Assembly (NCBI GenBank): GCA_946407705.1
Contig: CAMJPC010000009.1
Coordinates: 22,426-86,425, forward strand
Direction of reading: 5' to 3'
Length of the DNA: 64,000 nt
Source: an uncultured Clostridia bacterium
GTDB lineage: Bacteria > Bacillota > Clostridia > Saccharofermentanales > Saccharofermentanaceae
How positions within the stretch are numbered: position 1 is the first letter of the stretch; each line of letters begins with the position of its first letter. A program made the position numbers and the translations under genes. Positions 43,648 through 53,176 of this stretch are shown in pieces. Under the pieces are notes generated by a model. The model had not been told where the DNA came from. It worked only from the letters and a program-made list of their open reading frames with translations, and searched no databases.

Positions 43648-45573
43648 TTGCCTCTAGACGGAATAACCTGCCAGCTTCTCGCAGACGACCTTAACGGTTA
43701 TCTTTCAGGATCCAGAATAGACAAAATCTTCATGCCGGACAGACACTCCGTCGTCCTTCACATCAGAACGGCACAAGGCGTTAAGAAACTTCTCATCTGT
43801 GCCGATCCAAGTCTTCCCAGAGTTATGCTTACTGAGGACGTCAGGGATAATCCTGCACTTCCGCCCTCTTTTTGCATGCTCTTACGCAAATATCTCGCAG
43901 GTTCCCGCATTACATCCGTTACCGATCCCGGTTACGAGCGTGTAATCGAATTCAACTGCACTAATACCGATGAATTAAGGGACGTAAAGGATTACAGGCT
44001 CATAGTTGAGCTTATGGGACGCTTTTCGAACATCATCCTCGTTAACGGTACCGGAAAGATCCTGGATTCTTCAGTCCATGTTGATTTCGAAGTGTCAAAG
44101 CTCAGAGAAGTCATGCCTGCAAGAGTATACAGCTATCCGCCTGCACAGGATAAGCTTTCAGCCGATGACGCTCTTGAAATGCTGCGATCTGGAAGTTCCC
44201 CCATAATCGAGGCAGAAAGATCACGTCCCATAGGCAAGGCTCTTATCAATTCGATCAAGGGTCTTTCCCCTATCCTCGCCAGACAGATCTGCCTTCAGTC
44301 AGATGTTGATGAACGTCAGACTCTTCAGTTGCTTGATGACAAAGCAAAAAGCAGGCTGAATGCAAGGCTTGAAAGCTTCTTAAATGAGATAGTTACCAGG
44401 ACATACTGCCCTAGGATCTATTTCGACGAATGCGGTATTCCCGCAGAATTTGCTCCCATGGATCTTTCCGGCTATAGCAGCTGTAAGAACATGGATAGCA
44501 TTTCTGATGCCATAAGCCTCTATTACGGAGCAAGATTTTCCGAAATGGATCTCGACGCCGGAAAGCACAGGTTAAGACAGATAATTGACAGTGCCCTTTC
44601 CAAAGTCATAAAGAAAAAGGAAGTCCACGAAGCTGACGCGGCTGAAGGCGCAAAAGCCGATGATTACAAGCACTGCGGAGATGTCATACTCACATATAAG
44701 TACATGATAAAACCTCAGGACACGGTTCTTAACACTGATGACTACACAACAGATCCTCCTTCTGTCATTTCGATCAGTCTGGATCCTTCATTGGACGCTT
44801 CAGGCAATGCCCAGGAGTATTACAAGAGATTCCGCAAAGCTAAACGAAAGGCCGAAATGTCTGAAGAGTACATAAAAGAAGACAATCTTGCCATTGAATA
44901 TCTCAGATCGGTCAAGACAGCAATTGAAGCTGCTACCACCAAGGAAGACCTTGATGCAATAAACGAAGAGATAAAGGCAGAGGTTAACGGTTCTCACGCC
45001 GTAAGATCTGCCGGTAAGAATCAGTCTTCAGGCGATCCCAACAAGATGGTCGGCATTGCCAAATCCGGAAAAGCATCATCAAGAGCTCTCCGTGAAGCCG
45101 CCAAGCGCGCAATTGCAAAGAAAAACAACAAATCAGGCAAGAATACCGAGAAAGCTCTTTCCTTCCGCAGATACAAGTCTGCTGACGGTCATGAGATCAT
45201 ATGCGGCAGAAGCAACATTCAGAATGAGAAACTCACCTTCACTCTTGCTTCACGCAAAACCGACTGGTGGTTCCACGTTAAAGGTTTGCCCGGTACACAT
45301 GTAATCCTCAGACCTTTTTCGGATGAGGAAATGCCTTCTGATTCTTCAATATTGGAAGCCGCTTCCCTTGCCGCCTTCTTCTCGAAAAGCATAATCCTCG
45401 AAGAGCATAATGCCGCAGAGGGTTCCAGAGCAGGCAAACTCAAGGCAGAAGTTGATTACTGCCCTGTCTCACATGTCAAAAAAATACCGGGCGCTAAACC
45501 CGGTATGGTCATTTACGAGAATTACTATTCAGTTCTTGTAGATTCAGAAGAACCCAAAGAGCGGCTTTCTTAA
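43648..45573 (+). CDS. rqcH: Ribosome quality control factor RqcH (NFACT/FbpA family)
   Basis: 641 residues from a TTG at 43648 preceded by AGAGG; this start matches the family N-terminus (LDGITCQLLADDLNGYLSGSRIDKIF). RqcH binds obstructed 50S subunits and adds C-terminal Ala tails to stalled chains. NFACT-N is at about 5-430, with HhH and coiled-coil parts (to about 450), and NFACT-R at about 510-625 with SADGHEIICGRSNIQNE and TDWWFHVKGLPGTHVIL. A Lys/Ala-rich insert (about 470-515, SSRALREAAKRAIAKK) precedes NFACT-R. Its 3' end overlaps that of queH by 4 bases. Confidence 0.93.
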   Translation: MPLDGITCQLLADDLNGYLSGSRIDKIFMPDRHSVVLHIRTAQGVKKLLICADPSLPRVMLTEDVRDNPALPPSFCMLLRKYLAGSRITSVTDPGYERVIEFNCTNTDELRDVKDYRLIVELMGRFSNIILVNGTGKILDSSVHVDFEVSKLREVMPARVYSYPPAQDKLSADDALEMLRSGSSPIIEAERSRPIGKALINSIKGLSPILARQICLQSDVDERQTLQLLDDKAKSRLNARLESFLNEIVTRTYCPRIYFDECGIPAEFAPMDLSGYSSCKNMDSISDAISLYYGARFSEMDLDAGKHRLRQIIDSALSKVIKKKEVHEADAAEGAKADDYKHCGDVILTYKYMIKPQDTVLNTDDYTTDPPSVISISLDPSLDASGNAQEYYKRFRKAKRKAEMSEEYIKEDNLAIEYLRSVKTAIEAATTKEDLDAINEEIKAEVNGSHAVRSAGKNQSSGDPNKMVGIAKSGKASSRALREAAKRAIAKKNNKSGKNTEKALSFRRYKSADGHEIICGRSNIQNEKLTFTLASRKTDWWFHVKGLPGTHVILRPFSDEEMPSDSSILEAASLAAFFSKSIILEEHNAAEGSRAGKLKAEVDYCPVSHVKKIPGAKPGMVIYENYYSVLVDSEEPKERLS

Positions 45574-46184
45574 GCCTCAAAACTCTTGATTATCTTATCC
45601 TTGAACTCCGACTCATCAAGCGAAAAACAGCATCCGCAGTATTTTTGCCTGTAAAGATCTATCTCTTTCGCAAGTCTCTGGCCGTAATAGAATCCGGGTC
45701 TGAAATCAACATAATAGAAATTAACCCCATACTTTTCAGCCTTCTCACATGAGATCTCCGTGATCCTGTCGTGCTGCTGATATGGACTTACCAGAAGAGT
45801 TGTACAAAAAGAATCATAACCGTTTTCTGAACAATACCTGGCGGCAGCATCCATACGGACGTCATAGCACATCTCACAGCGTGATTTGAACTGCTCGAGA
45901 TACTCTTTGGAACGCCAGTATTCTTCTTCGCATCCTTCCCCTTCTTTTAACAGCTTCACATCATATGAAGCGCAAGCTTTCTCAAGATTCACAAGACGTC
46001 TGTCCCATTCAAACTGGGGCTGTATATTCGGATTAAACCAGTAACAGTCAGGAACAATGCCCTGAGTTATAAGAAGCTTCAACGGATACATGGAACAAGG
46101 CCCGCAGCAGCAATGAAGCAGCAGCCTTCCGCAATCTGAAGGATCAAGTGAAGGTATCTCGAGTGTCTCGGGAAAACTCTCCAT
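45570..46184 (-). CDS. queH: Epoxyqueuosine reductase QueH
   Basis: 204 residues from the ATG at 46184, which shares its first base with the ruvB stop (TGATG) and follows GGAGAAGAG. QueH reduces epoxyqueuosine to queuosine in tRNA. Cys motifs for the iron-sulfur cluster and metal: LHCCCGPCSMYPL, RCEMCYDVRM and KYCGCCFS. YWFNPNIQP and TTLLVSPYQQHD are also conserved. Coupling to ruvBA is seen in some Clostridia. No other queuosine genes are in the window. Confidence 0.93.
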   Translation of the reverse strand: MESFPETLEIPSLDPSDCGRLLLHCCCGPCSMYPLKLLITQGIVPDCYWFNPNIQPQFEWDRRLVNLEKACASYDVKLLKEGEGCEEEYWRSKEYLEQFKSRCEMCYDVRMDAAARYCSENGYDSFCTTLLVSPYQQHDRITEISCEKAEKYGVNFYYVDFRPGFYYGQRLAKEIDLYRQKYCGCCFSLDESEFKDKIIKSFEA

Positions 46185-47302
46185 CACTCTTCTCCGTTGC
46201 TGTTCTGCCAATCTTCAATTGAGATATTCTGATACTGACCGCCAACATTGCCTGAAGCAGGCTTTCCGCCTGAAATGAAGGACGGCGGAGGCGTGAGACC
46301 GAGATGCTTAAATGCCCTGAGAGTAAGCATTCTTCCTCTGGATGTCTTCTGGATGAAGCCATTCTGGAGAAGGAACGGCTCATATACGTCTTCAATGGTT
46401 CCTTGATCCTCACCCGTAGTAGCGGCAAGCGTATCAAGACCGACAGGACCGCCAGTAAAAACATCGGCGATGGTCATGAGCATCTTACGGTCGATATTAT
46501 CAAGACCTATCTCATCAATATCGAGCTGCTTCAGTCCGAAATCAGAGACTTCTTTATCAATGGTGTCCTTTTCCATATACATGGCGAAGTCACGCATTCT
46601 CTTCAGGAGTCTGATGGCGATTCTCGGGGTTCCTCTGGACCTGGAAGCAATGTTTCTGAGTCCGTCTTCGCTGATGGCAATGTTCAAAAGACCTGCATCA
46701 CGCTTAAGGATCTTCATAAGATCTTCGGTCTCATAGAGTTCAAGATGATGGATCATGCCGAATCTGTCTCTTAATGGGGACGAGATCATACCTGCTCTGG
46801 TTGTAGCACCAATCAGGGTAAAACGGGGCAGATCAAGTCTCATGGATCTGGCAGCAGGACCCTTACCGATCATGAGATCGAGCTTAAAGTCCTCCATCGC
46901 GGGATAAAGGATTTCTTCAACATTCCTGTTAAGTCTGTGGATCTCATCTATGAAAAGAACTTCATTCTCTTCCAGATTGGTAAGCAAAGCCGCGAGATCA
47001 CCGGTCTTCTCGATAGACGGACCGGTCGTGATATGCATTCCTACACCCATCTCGTTAGCGATAATTCCGGCAAGAGTTGTCTTACCAAGTCCCGGAGGAC
47101 CGTAAAGAAGTACATGATCCAGAGACTCACCGCGCTTTTTAGCAGCTTCGATGAAGATCTTCAGATTCTGTTTAATCTTTTCCTGACCTGAATAGTCTTC
47201 CAGTCTTAAAGGCCTTAAAGTCTTCTCATCAACATCAGAAGGCTGTCTTACCCTTCCTATGATGCGGTCTTCCTCGGCCTCGTATCCGTAGTTATCCATC
47301 AT
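46184..47302 (-). CDS. ruvB: Holliday junction branch-migration motor RuvB
   Basis: 372 residues. AAA+ motor that moves Holliday junctions with RuvA. Walker [16 protein letters not shown], Walker [11 protein letters not shown], sensor 1 [13 protein letters not shown] with the beta-hairpin region, sensor 2/arginine region, and a C-terminal winged helix ([19 protein letters not shown]). The C-terminal tail ([28 protein letters not shown]) is longer than usual. The start overlaps the ruvA stop by 4 bases. Confidence 0.97.
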   Translation of the reverse strand: MMDNYGYEAEEDRIIGRVRQPSDVDEKTLRPLRLEDYSGQEKIKQNLKIFIEAAKKRGESLDHVLLYGPPGLGKTTLAGIIANEMGVGMHITTGPSIEKTGDLAALLTNLEENEVLFIDEIHRLNRNVEEILYPAMEDFKLDLMIGKGPAARSMRLDLPRFTLIGATTRAGMISSPLRDRFGMIHHLELYETEDLMKILKRDAGLLNIAISEDGLRNIASRSRGTPRIAIRLLKRMRDFAMYMEKDTIDKEVSDFGLKQLDIDEIGLDNIDRKMLMTIADVFTGGPVGLDTLAATTGEDQGTIEDVYEPFLLQNGFIQKTSRGRMLTLRAFKHLGLTPPPSFISGGKPASGNVGGQYQNISIEDWQNSNGEE

Positions 47303-47937
47303 GAGAACTTACTCCCTGAAGCGATCTTGAGTGCTTTCTTGATAAGGTCTTCAAGAGTAATGCCTTCTTCATATGCAGCGGCAACAGCTTCTGCGGCATC
47401 CTGCTCCTTGTAATCAAGTACCATGAGCGCACCGATGGCATCATCAGCTACGGAACCCATTGCAGTTGCTCCCGCTTTACCTGAAGCAGCCGTGATCAGA
47501 CTTGAAGAAGCACCTGTATTGCTGCTCTTTGCCTGACCCTTAAGCTTATCTCTGAGCTCGATAATGATCTTTTCGGCGGTCTTCTTACCAAGACCCTTAA
47601 CGCTCGAAAGAATCGATACGTTATTACCCATGACTGCAAGAGCGATCTGTTCAGGCGTAAGCGTTGAACAGATGTTATGAGCTACCTTAGGACCGATTCC
47701 TGATACAGTAATTAGTTTAAGGAATATCTCCTTCTGCTCTGCAGAAGCAAAACCATAAAGTGATATATCGTCCTCTCTTACACTCTGATATACAAAAACC
47801 GTTGTCTCTTCACCGTTAAGACCAAGTTCAGAAGAAATGGCAAACGGACAGTTTATAAGATATCCGATCCCGTTATTGTCTATTACAAGCTGGGAATCGT
47901 TTTTTGATATTATCTTTCCTCTTATATATGCGTACAT
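47299..47937 (-). CDS. ruvA: Holliday junction DNA-binding protein RuvA
   Basis: 212 residues, three domains: an N-terminal OB-fold ([30 protein letters not shown]), a double helix-hairpin-helix ([32 protein letters not shown]) and a C-terminal RuvB-binding domain ([27 protein letters not shown]). ATG at 47937 after GGAGG. It lies between ruvC (41 bases upstream) and ruvB (4-base overlap). Confidence 0.96.
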   Translation of the reverse strand: MYAYIRGKIISKNDSQLVIDNNGIGYLINCPFAISSELGLNGEETTVFVYQSVREDDISLYGFASAEQKEIFLKLITVSGIGPKVAHNICSTLTPEQIALAVMGNNVSILSSVKGLGKKTAEKIIIELRDKLKGQAKSSNTGASSSLITAASGKAGATAMGSVADDAIGALMVLDYKEQDAAEAVAAAYEEGITLEDLIKKALKIASGSKFS

Positions 47938-47978
47938 TGATTCTTCCTCCGGAAGATATTATCTCATACAATCCCGTA

Positions 47979-48539
47979 TCAACCGAATTCGTTACGCTTT
48001 GTATAACCGTAACGGCCGTACTGATATCCGGATACCGCTTTCTCTGCAAATCCCGTACCGGTATTGGCAAGGCATATCGCGAGAGCCAAAGCATCTGCAG
48101 CATCATCAGGCTTAGGTATTTCCTTAAGTCCGAGAATTGATTTGGTCATCAGCTGAACCTGTTTCTTCTCTGCTACGCCATAACCCGTGATGGCAAGCTT
48201 AACCTGTCCGGGCGTGAATTCATAAACATCTATTCCGGCCCTGGCAGCTTCAACCAGAACTGCTCCTCTGGCCTGTGCCGTTCCGATAACAGTCGTATGG
48301 TTCTTACCCATGAAAAGCTCTTCGATCGACAGATAATCAGGCATAAACTGCTCAAGCAGGAACTTGATCTTCTCACTTATGGCAAGAAGCCTAATAGGAA
48401 AATCCGTCTTAGGTTTGGTCTCTATAACACCGTAATCAACAACAGTGAATTTGTTGCCGCATTTATCTATAATGCCGTAGCCGGTAATCGCATATCCGGG
48501 GTCAATTCCGATATATCTTATGGTCTTCTTCTCCGGCAT
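47979..48539 (-). CDS. ruvC: Holliday junction endonuclease RuvC
   Basis: 186 residues. Resolves Holliday junctions by symmetric cuts. The RNase H-like acidic residues are present: IGIDPGYAITGYGII (Asp), SIEELFMGKN (Glu) and KPDDAADALALAIC (two Asp). A short extra tail (GYQYGRYGYTKRNEFG) is unusual but harmless. GGAG precedes the ATG at 48539. A promoter for ruvC-ruvA-ruvB-queH overlaps the end of the phosphorylase gene. Confidence 0.95.
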   Translation of the reverse strand: MPEKKTIRYIGIDPGYAITGYGIIDKCGNKFTVVDYGVIETKPKTDFPIRLLAISEKIKFLLEQFMPDYLSIEELFMGKNHTTVIGTAQARGAVLVEAARAGIDVYEFTPGQVKLAITGYGVAEKKQVQLMTKSILGLKEIPKPDDAADALALAICLANTGTGFAEKAVSGYQYGRYGYTKRNEFG

Positions 48540-48567
48540 TGATTACTCCTTATAAAAACATTTGTTC

Positions 48568-49914
48568 TTATTTTACACCAAAAGGCTTTTTAGGCAATAC
48601 CGCAATTATCGGATCACTTTCCTTGGGAGGATTCGGGCTTATCTCAAAGGCTTTACTGGCAAGGTCGTATGCGGCATAAAGACGATCATCGGGAAGATCT
48701 GCCTTCTCACCTTTGCATAGAGCACAAAGAACGTCACCGCGCTTGACCTTGTCACCTTTTTTCGCGCCAAGGATGATTCCGGCACCGAAATCGATCTTGT
48801 CCCTCTTTTCAAATCTTCCGGCACCCAATGTGCATGAAGCACGTCCGATAAGATTTGCACGGACATTGGTAATATAACCGTCTTCAATAGCATTAACGTG
48901 CATTGTATCGAAAGGATAATCAACATAACGGGGTGATCCGTCATCATCGATGACACCGCCCTGGGAACTGATGAGCTTGCGGTATTCTTCCAAAGCCCTG
49001 CCGTCAGTAAGTCTGTTTAAAAGATCAACACGAAGTTCACTGTCATCAAGATCCATGCCTTTGCCTGCAAGTCTGACAAGCTGGAAAGCAAGCTCAATAA
49101 CAACAGCCTCAACGTCTTTCTGGCCCTTGCCGCAAAGCGTATCATAAACTTCCTGCATCTCTAGTGTATTGCCTATCCGATTGCCCAAAGGCTGATCCAT
49201 CTCTGTAATAACCGCACGGGTCTTGATACCGGCACCTTCTCCGATCCTAATCATGGCTGCTGAAAGCTCACGTGCACGGCTTTCTTCTTTCATGAAAGCA
49301 CCAAATCCGCATGTAACATCCAATACGAGAGCTTTTGCACCGCCTGCAATCTTCTTGCTCATGATGCTTGAAGCTATTAACGGTATCGAGTCGACGGTTC
49401 CCGTAACATCTCTTAACGAATATAGGATCTTGTCAGCAGGAGCAAGATCGGGTGTCTGACCTGATATGACCATTCCGGTCTTCTTAATGAGTTCGGGAAA
49501 ATCCTTTTTCGCGATCTGGCAGTTAAAACCTTCGATCGATTCAAACTTATCGACCGTACCGCCTGTGTATCCGAGACCTCTGCCGCTGAGCTTCACGCTC
49601 TGTATGCCGTAAGTAGCCAAGAGAGGCAAAAGGAGCGGAGTGATCTTATCACCTACGCCTCCGGTACTGTGCTTGTCTACGGGAACGCCCTCAAGATAAG
49701 ATAAATCGTTAACTTCACCTGACTTAGCCATTTCAAGTGTCAGCGTTGTCATCTCACGCTCGGACATGCCGTTTAGAACGATGGCCATCAGGAGCGGAGA
49801 TATCTGATAATCAGGTATTGAACCATCGGTTACTCCCTTTACGAAAAAAGCGATCTGCTCATCGGAAAGTTCCCTGCCGTATCTTTTCTCAAGAATAATA
49901 TCCAATATGTTCAT
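48568..49914 (-). CDS. pdp: Pyrimidine-nucleoside phosphorylase
   Basis: 448 residues from the ATG at 49914 (MNILDIILEKRYG), with GGGG 8 bases upstream; the longer frame at 49959 lacks a site. It splits uridine and thymidine with phosphate. Motifs: SYLEGVPVDKHSTGGVGDK (phosphate), KLSGRGLGYTGGTVDK (signature), GQTPDLAPADKILY, and a C-terminal barrel-like domain. It is the Firmicute dual-specificity type by length. It heads the strand above ruvC, divergent from the oxidoreductase at 50014. Confidence 0.93.
   Translation of the reverse strand: MNILDIILEKRYGRELSDEQIAFFVKGVTDGSIPDYQISPLLMAIVLNGMSEREMTTLTLEMAKSGEVNDLSYLEGVPVDKHSTGGVGDKITPLLLPLLATYGIQSVKLSGRGLGYTGGTVDKFESIEGFNCQIAKKDFPELIKKTGMVISGQTPDLAPADKILYSLRDVTGTVDSIPLIASSIMSKKIAGGAKALVLDVTCGFGAFMKEESRARELSAAMIRIGEGAGIKTRAVITEMDQPLGNRIGNTLEMQEVYDTLCGKGQKDVEAVVIELAFQLVRLAGKGMDLDDSELRVDLLNRLTDGRALEEYRKLISSQGGVIDDDGSPRYVDYPFDTMHVNAIEDGYITNVRANLIGRASCTLGAGRFEKRDKIDFGAGIILGAKKGDKVKRGDVLCALCKGEKADLPDDRLYAAYDLASKAFEISPNPPKESDPIIAVLPKKPFGVK
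48570..48597 (-). promoter_or_regulatory. Probable promoter of the ruvCAB-queH operon
   Basis: Minus-strand -35 TTGCCT (48592-48597), 16-base spacer, -10 TAAAAT (48570-48575), about 30 bases before ruvC. The -35 lies inside the 3' end of the phosphorylase gene. No LexA-type palindrome was seen. Confidence 0.5.
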
Positions 49915-50013
49915 TATCATTACCCCGTAAATCGCTATATATAAATAAGAATACCCCAAATAAGCGTCAAAGTGCTAAACTATTGCAGACGAATAGATAA
50001 ACCGGAGGATGAA

Positions 50014-51138
50014 ATGGCAGATACCGTTAAGCCTTTATCAGTAATAATCATCGGTTGCGGCCGCGTTGCGGTTAAGCATCTCAAGGCGATTTCCAAGTTA
50101 AAGGGCCTTAGGCTTGCTGCTGTGGTTGATACCAACTCAGATTCTGCCAAGCGTCTTTTAGCCTCCGTAAAAGGTTTTGCCAACACTCCCGTTTATTCTG
50201 ATTATCATGAGGCTATAGACACCGTTAAACCGGACATTACATCCGTTACCGTTCCTTCAGGTCTTCATTATCAGATCGCTTCATATGCAATGGAGCACGG
50301 AAGCAATCTTTTGCTCGAAAAGCCCATGACAATGTCCGCCTCTGAGGCTAAGGACATCTATAACCTTGCGCGTAAAACCAACTGCAAGATCGCCATGGGT
50401 CATATCTACAGATATTTCCCTATTGTCGGCCTTATCCGTGATGACATCGCAAAAGGCGTATACGGAAAAGTTACCCACGGCAATATCAATGTCCGCTGGG
50501 GCCACGATGAAGCTTATTATGGCAGCGCTGCCTGGCGCGGAACATGGAAAAGCGACGGCGGCGCCCTTATGAATCAAACGATACACGCCATTGATCTTCT
50601 TGTCTGGCTTATGGGATCCGAACCTGTTTCTGCCGAGGCAATGATCTCCCAGCGTCTCAGAAACATTGAAGCCGAAGATCTCGGAATGGCTATCTTAAGG
50701 CTCGAAAACGGTGCCCTTGCATCCATCGAGGGCACGACAGCCACATTTCCTTCAAAGCACATGGCAGACTTTACGGTCTTCTGCGAAAAGGGAATGATCA
50801 CAATGGGCATCGATTCAAATAAGCCTCATATTAAGATCTTCTCTTTGGATGAGAACGGCAAAACACATAAACTCAACGGCAAATACATCCGCCGCCAACT
50901 TAAGGAAGGCGGTTTATTCTCATATAAATGCGCACTTAATCCCCACATGGGAATCTATAACGATCTTTATAATTCAATCGTCAATAACACTCAGCCGATA
51001 GCTGATGCTTATGCCGGCTATTCATCAGTCGATACCATGATGGGAATCTACAAATCTGCAAAAGAGAATTGCCAGGTATCTCTTCCTCTAACGGAAGATT
51101 TCAGCACTGTCGACATGACAGGCTATTTCCAATCATGA
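50014..51138 (+). CDS. Gfo/Idh/MocA-family oxidoreductase
   Basis: 374 residues from the ATG at 50014, 5 bases after GGAGG; the upstream in-frame ATG has no site. N-terminal Rossmann NAD(P) domain (VIIIGCGRVAVKHLKAI), EKPMTMSASEA with the catalytic Lys, and the substrate-side YGSAAWRGTWKSDGGALMNQTIHAIDLLVWLMG containing the usual Asp/His pair. This last block resembles the WbpB/WlbA type that oxidises nucleotide-sugars, but no sugar-pathway gene is nearby, so the substrate stays open. It stands alone on the plus strand and ends at a two-way terminator shared with tRNA-Lys. Confidence 0.85.
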   Translation: MADTVKPLSVIIIGCGRVAVKHLKAISKLKGLRLAAVVDTNSDSAKRLLASVKGFANTPVYSDYHEAIDTVKPDITSVTVPSGLHYQIASYAMEHGSNLLLEKPMTMSASEAKDIYNLARKTNCKIAMGHIYRYFPIVGLIRDDIAKGVYGKVTHGNINVRWGHDEAYYGSAAWRGTWKSDGGALMNQTIHAIDLLVWLMGSEPVSAEAMISQRLRNIEAEDLGMAILRLENGALASIEGTTATFPSKHMADFTVFCEKGMITMGIDSNKPHIKIFSLDENGKTHKLNGKYIRRQLKEGGLFSYKCALNPHMGIYNDLYNSIVNNTQPIADAYAGYSSVDTMMGIYKSAKENCQVSLPLTEDFSTVDMTGYFQS

Positions 51139-51160
51139 AACAGATAAAAAAGCAACAAAA

Positions 51161-51186
51161 AAACCGTGAACCTGAGTTCACGGTTT
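51161..51186. terminator. Bidirectional terminator between the oxidoreductase and tRNA-Lys
   Basis: A perfect 11-base stem AAACCGTGAAC (51161-51171) with GTTCACGGTTT (51176-51186), loop CTGA. The plus side is followed by ATTTTGG and the minus side by TTTTGTTGC directly after the stem's own T run, so it can stop transcripts from both sides. Confidence 0.85.
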
Positions 51187-51190
51187 ATTT

Positions 51191-51266
51191 TGGTGCACCT
51201 CCAGGGACTCGAACCCTGGGCCCACTGATTAAGAGTCAGTTGCTCTACCATCTGAGCTAGAGGTGC
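51191..51266 (-). tRNA. tRNA-Lys (anticodon CTT)
   Basis: 76 bases including encoded CCA. Acceptor GCACCTC pairs with GAGGTGC; anticodon stem CTGA/TCAG holds loop CTCTTAA, giving anticodon CTT (reads AAG); the T arm contains GGTTCGAGTCC. All stems close. It has its own promoter at 51285-51312. Confidence 0.97.
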
Positions 51267-51284
51267 GTTAACGCAACGTGCATT

Positions 51285-51312
51285 ATTGTATCATACCTTT
51301 AATAACAGTCAA
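51285..51312 (-). promoter_or_regulatory. Promoter of tRNA-Lys
   Basis: Minus-strand -35 TTGACT (51307-51312), 16-base spacer, extended -10 TGATACAAT (TACAAT 51285-51290). It sits between the stop of the coiled-coil gene and the tRNA. Confidence 0.75.
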
Positions 51313-51329
51313 TAGGTATTTGCAATTAA

Positions 51330-52079
51330 TTATTTGTTGTCGTCAAGAAATTCGGTGAAATCGTCGAATGTTTCCTCTGCGGAAGCGATCGCAGACTTAA
51401 ACGGTTCATCCGGCTTCTTCTCAAGAGGCTTGGCGGGAGCCTTTTCTACAACCTTTTCAGGTTCCTTCTCAACAGGCTTTTCTACCGGCTTCTCAGGCTC
51501 GTTTTCAACAGCCTTTTCAGCTTCTTTGGCAGGTTCAGCTTTGGTCTCGCTTTCAAGGAGAGTATCATCGGGCTTGATTCCCCTCTTCTCTGCCTCTCTC
51601 ATCATGGCAGCACGGTCACGGGCCTCCTGAAGCAGACGCTGCTGCATCTGTCTTCTTTCTTCTCTGGCACGTTCTCTCTCTTCCTCTGCCTTTTTAAGAT
51701 CTTCGATCTTCTTGAGTTCTTCTTCTTTCTGCTTGATCATTTCCTCAGAGATCTTGTCCTTATTGTAGTTAAGGAGATCAATGATAGATTCAGGAGCCTG
51801 TACGGCTGTGCTGAGGATCTGATCCATTCTTTTGCGGCTTTCAGCTGCTGCACGCGCTTCATCGGCGGCAACCTGGTCACCGAGAGACTGGAGTGCAGCC
51901 AATTCGGCAGCGGTAGCGGCATCGGCAGGTGTACCGTTAGAAGTATATACAGGTGTAGGTGTCTTGATCTGGATGTCTTTTACTCCGGACAAGGAGAAGT
52001 CAGAAGCTGCATCATTGATTGTCTTCATGTCGGGAAGTTCGACACCCGGCAGTACTTCATACTTTCTTTCTTCGTTCAT
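51330..52079 (-). CDS. Coiled-coil protein of the kinase/phosphatase/VWA locus, unknown function
   Basis: 249 residues from the ATG at 52079 (GAGGGG upstream). N-terminal ~60 residues are polar; an alpha-helical, charged coiled coil spans about 60-180 (Ala/Glu/Arg-rich, then KQKEEELKKIEDLKKAEEERERA). A disordered Glu/Lys/Pro repeat follows (EKPVEKPVEKEPEKVVEK), ending in FDDFTEFLDDNK. This last peptide resembles the C-terminus of the VWA protein two genes upstream. No family is recognised. It is the last gene of the string 53910-51330, 14 bases after the phosphatase, and may be a scaffold or substrate. Confidence 0.7.
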   Translation of the reverse strand: MNEERKYEVLPGVELPDMKTINDAASDFSLSGVKDIQIKTPTPVYTSNGTPADAATAAELAALQSLGDQVAADEARAAAESRKRMDQILSTAVQAPESIIDLLNYNKDKISEEMIKQKEEELKKIEDLKKAEEERERAREERRQMQQRLLQEARDRAAMMREAEKRGIKPDDTLLESETKAEPAKEAEKAVENEPEKPVEKPVEKEPEKVVEKAPAKPLEKKPDEPFKSAIASAEETFDDFTEFLDDNK

Positions 52080-52093
52080 AAGTAACCCCTCAT

Positions 52094-53176
52094 TCAAAAA
52101 ATCAGCTGCACAATGATCACTGCCAGTTCAATAGCACAAACAATTCCAAGTACCAAAGCAGGTACATTGAGTTTCTTTGTGTTCTCTTGAACTGTCTCAG
52201 TCTCAGGTTGTGCTTCCGTCTTTTCTTGTTCCTCTGTGTTCTCTTTCTTTTCAGTTTCGGTTTCAGGTTCCGGCTGCTCCTCCCCCTTAGTCGCAGCAGA
52301 ACTTATTATCTCTGATGCTTTGATCAGATCTTCTTTAATGGATTTGGCAACGGTCATGAAGTTCTCATCTGATGAACCGAATTTTTCGGCACTGCTTTCA
52401 AGCGAAGAACTGTCCGGAGCATTTGTTCCCTGAAACAAAAGCACGCCAAATGATGAGTCATCACTTACGTTACTGGATCCGACTATATATTTCTCAAGGA
52501 TCTCCTTGATCTCGGCCTCGCCCTTTTCACGGCCTTCCGAAAATGTCTCAGCCATCTTTGCAACCACAGGCTTAACAAGTCCGGCATCCTCATCATAGAC
52601 GTTGTCCTGAACGCCGTCAGTCATTAAAGCGATCGCATGACAGTCATCTACTGTTGTCTTGATGAATCTGAGATAATCGGCGGAATGACCTGCCGTAATA
52701 AAGAACGTGGTACCATCCTTCTCATTCTGAGGCATCGAAAACGGTGACAATCCGGAAGGAGAAATCCTTACAATAAGTCCGTCTCCAAGATGGCCTATGA
52801 TCATTCTGCGGTCTTTTACGGCGACAAACAGAAGCGTGCAGGAAAGCTGATCAAGCGAATCAAGTTCTTTCTCGGCTATGATATCGGCAAAAGCGATCCT
52901 TATCTTGGCCATAAGATAAGATCTGACCGCAGCTTCCCTGTTCTCGCTGTAAAGCGCATCAAAATGCTCGACAAGGATCTCGGAAATAGTCTTTACGGCA
53001 CAATCAGAGCCGAAACGGGCATGTGTATACTTCTTCCCGCCTGCGCCGTCAGCAATACAAACAACCGAAACGCCGTTCTTTTGGATGGCGAAAGAAGCAT
53101 CTTCACAAGGCACCTGCCTGTTAATATGCTTATTTCCGATTATTGTTACTGTACCAACAGTAATTCCGGAATACAT
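52094..53176 (-). CDS. PP2C-like phosphatase with C-terminal membrane anchor
   Basis: 360 residues. A divergent PP2C domain (about 1-255): PCEDASFAIQKNGVSVVCIADGAGGKKYTHARFG, IIGHLGDGLIVRI, ALMTDGVQD and SDDSSFGVLLF supply the metal-binding acids. This form resembles the PP2C members of TerY-P triads (E. coli YegK type). A Ser/Glu/Thr/Gln-rich linker (about 256-335) leads to a single C-terminal helix (VPALVLGIVCAIELAVIIVQLIF), so the enzyme is probably tail-anchored. Its ATG shares one base with the stop of the VWA gene (TAATG). It should oppose the kinase at 53978. Confidence 0.87.
   Translation of the reverse strand: MYSGITVGTVTIIGNKHINRQVPCEDASFAIQKNGVSVVCIADGAGGKKYTHARFGSDCAVKTISEILVEHFDALYSENREAAVRSYLMAKIRIAFADIIAEKELDSLDQLSCTLLFVAVKDRRMIIGHLGDGLIVRISPSGLSPFSMPQNEKDGTTFFITAGHSADYLRFIKTTVDDCHAIALMTDGVQDNVYDEDAGLVKPVVAKMAETFSEGREKGEAEIKEILEKYIVGSSNVSDDSSFGVLLFQGTNAPDSSSLESSAEKFGSSDENFMTVAKSIKEDLIKASEIISSAATKGEEQPEPETETEKKENTEEQEKTEAQPETETVQENTKKLNVPALVLGIVCAIELAVIIVQLIF

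Noticed and set aside
49915..50013. Divergent promoter between pdp and the oxidoreductase
   Set aside because: AT-rich with TTGACG on the minus strand and TAAACT on the plus, but no pair with both boxes at good spacing, so not listed as a feature.
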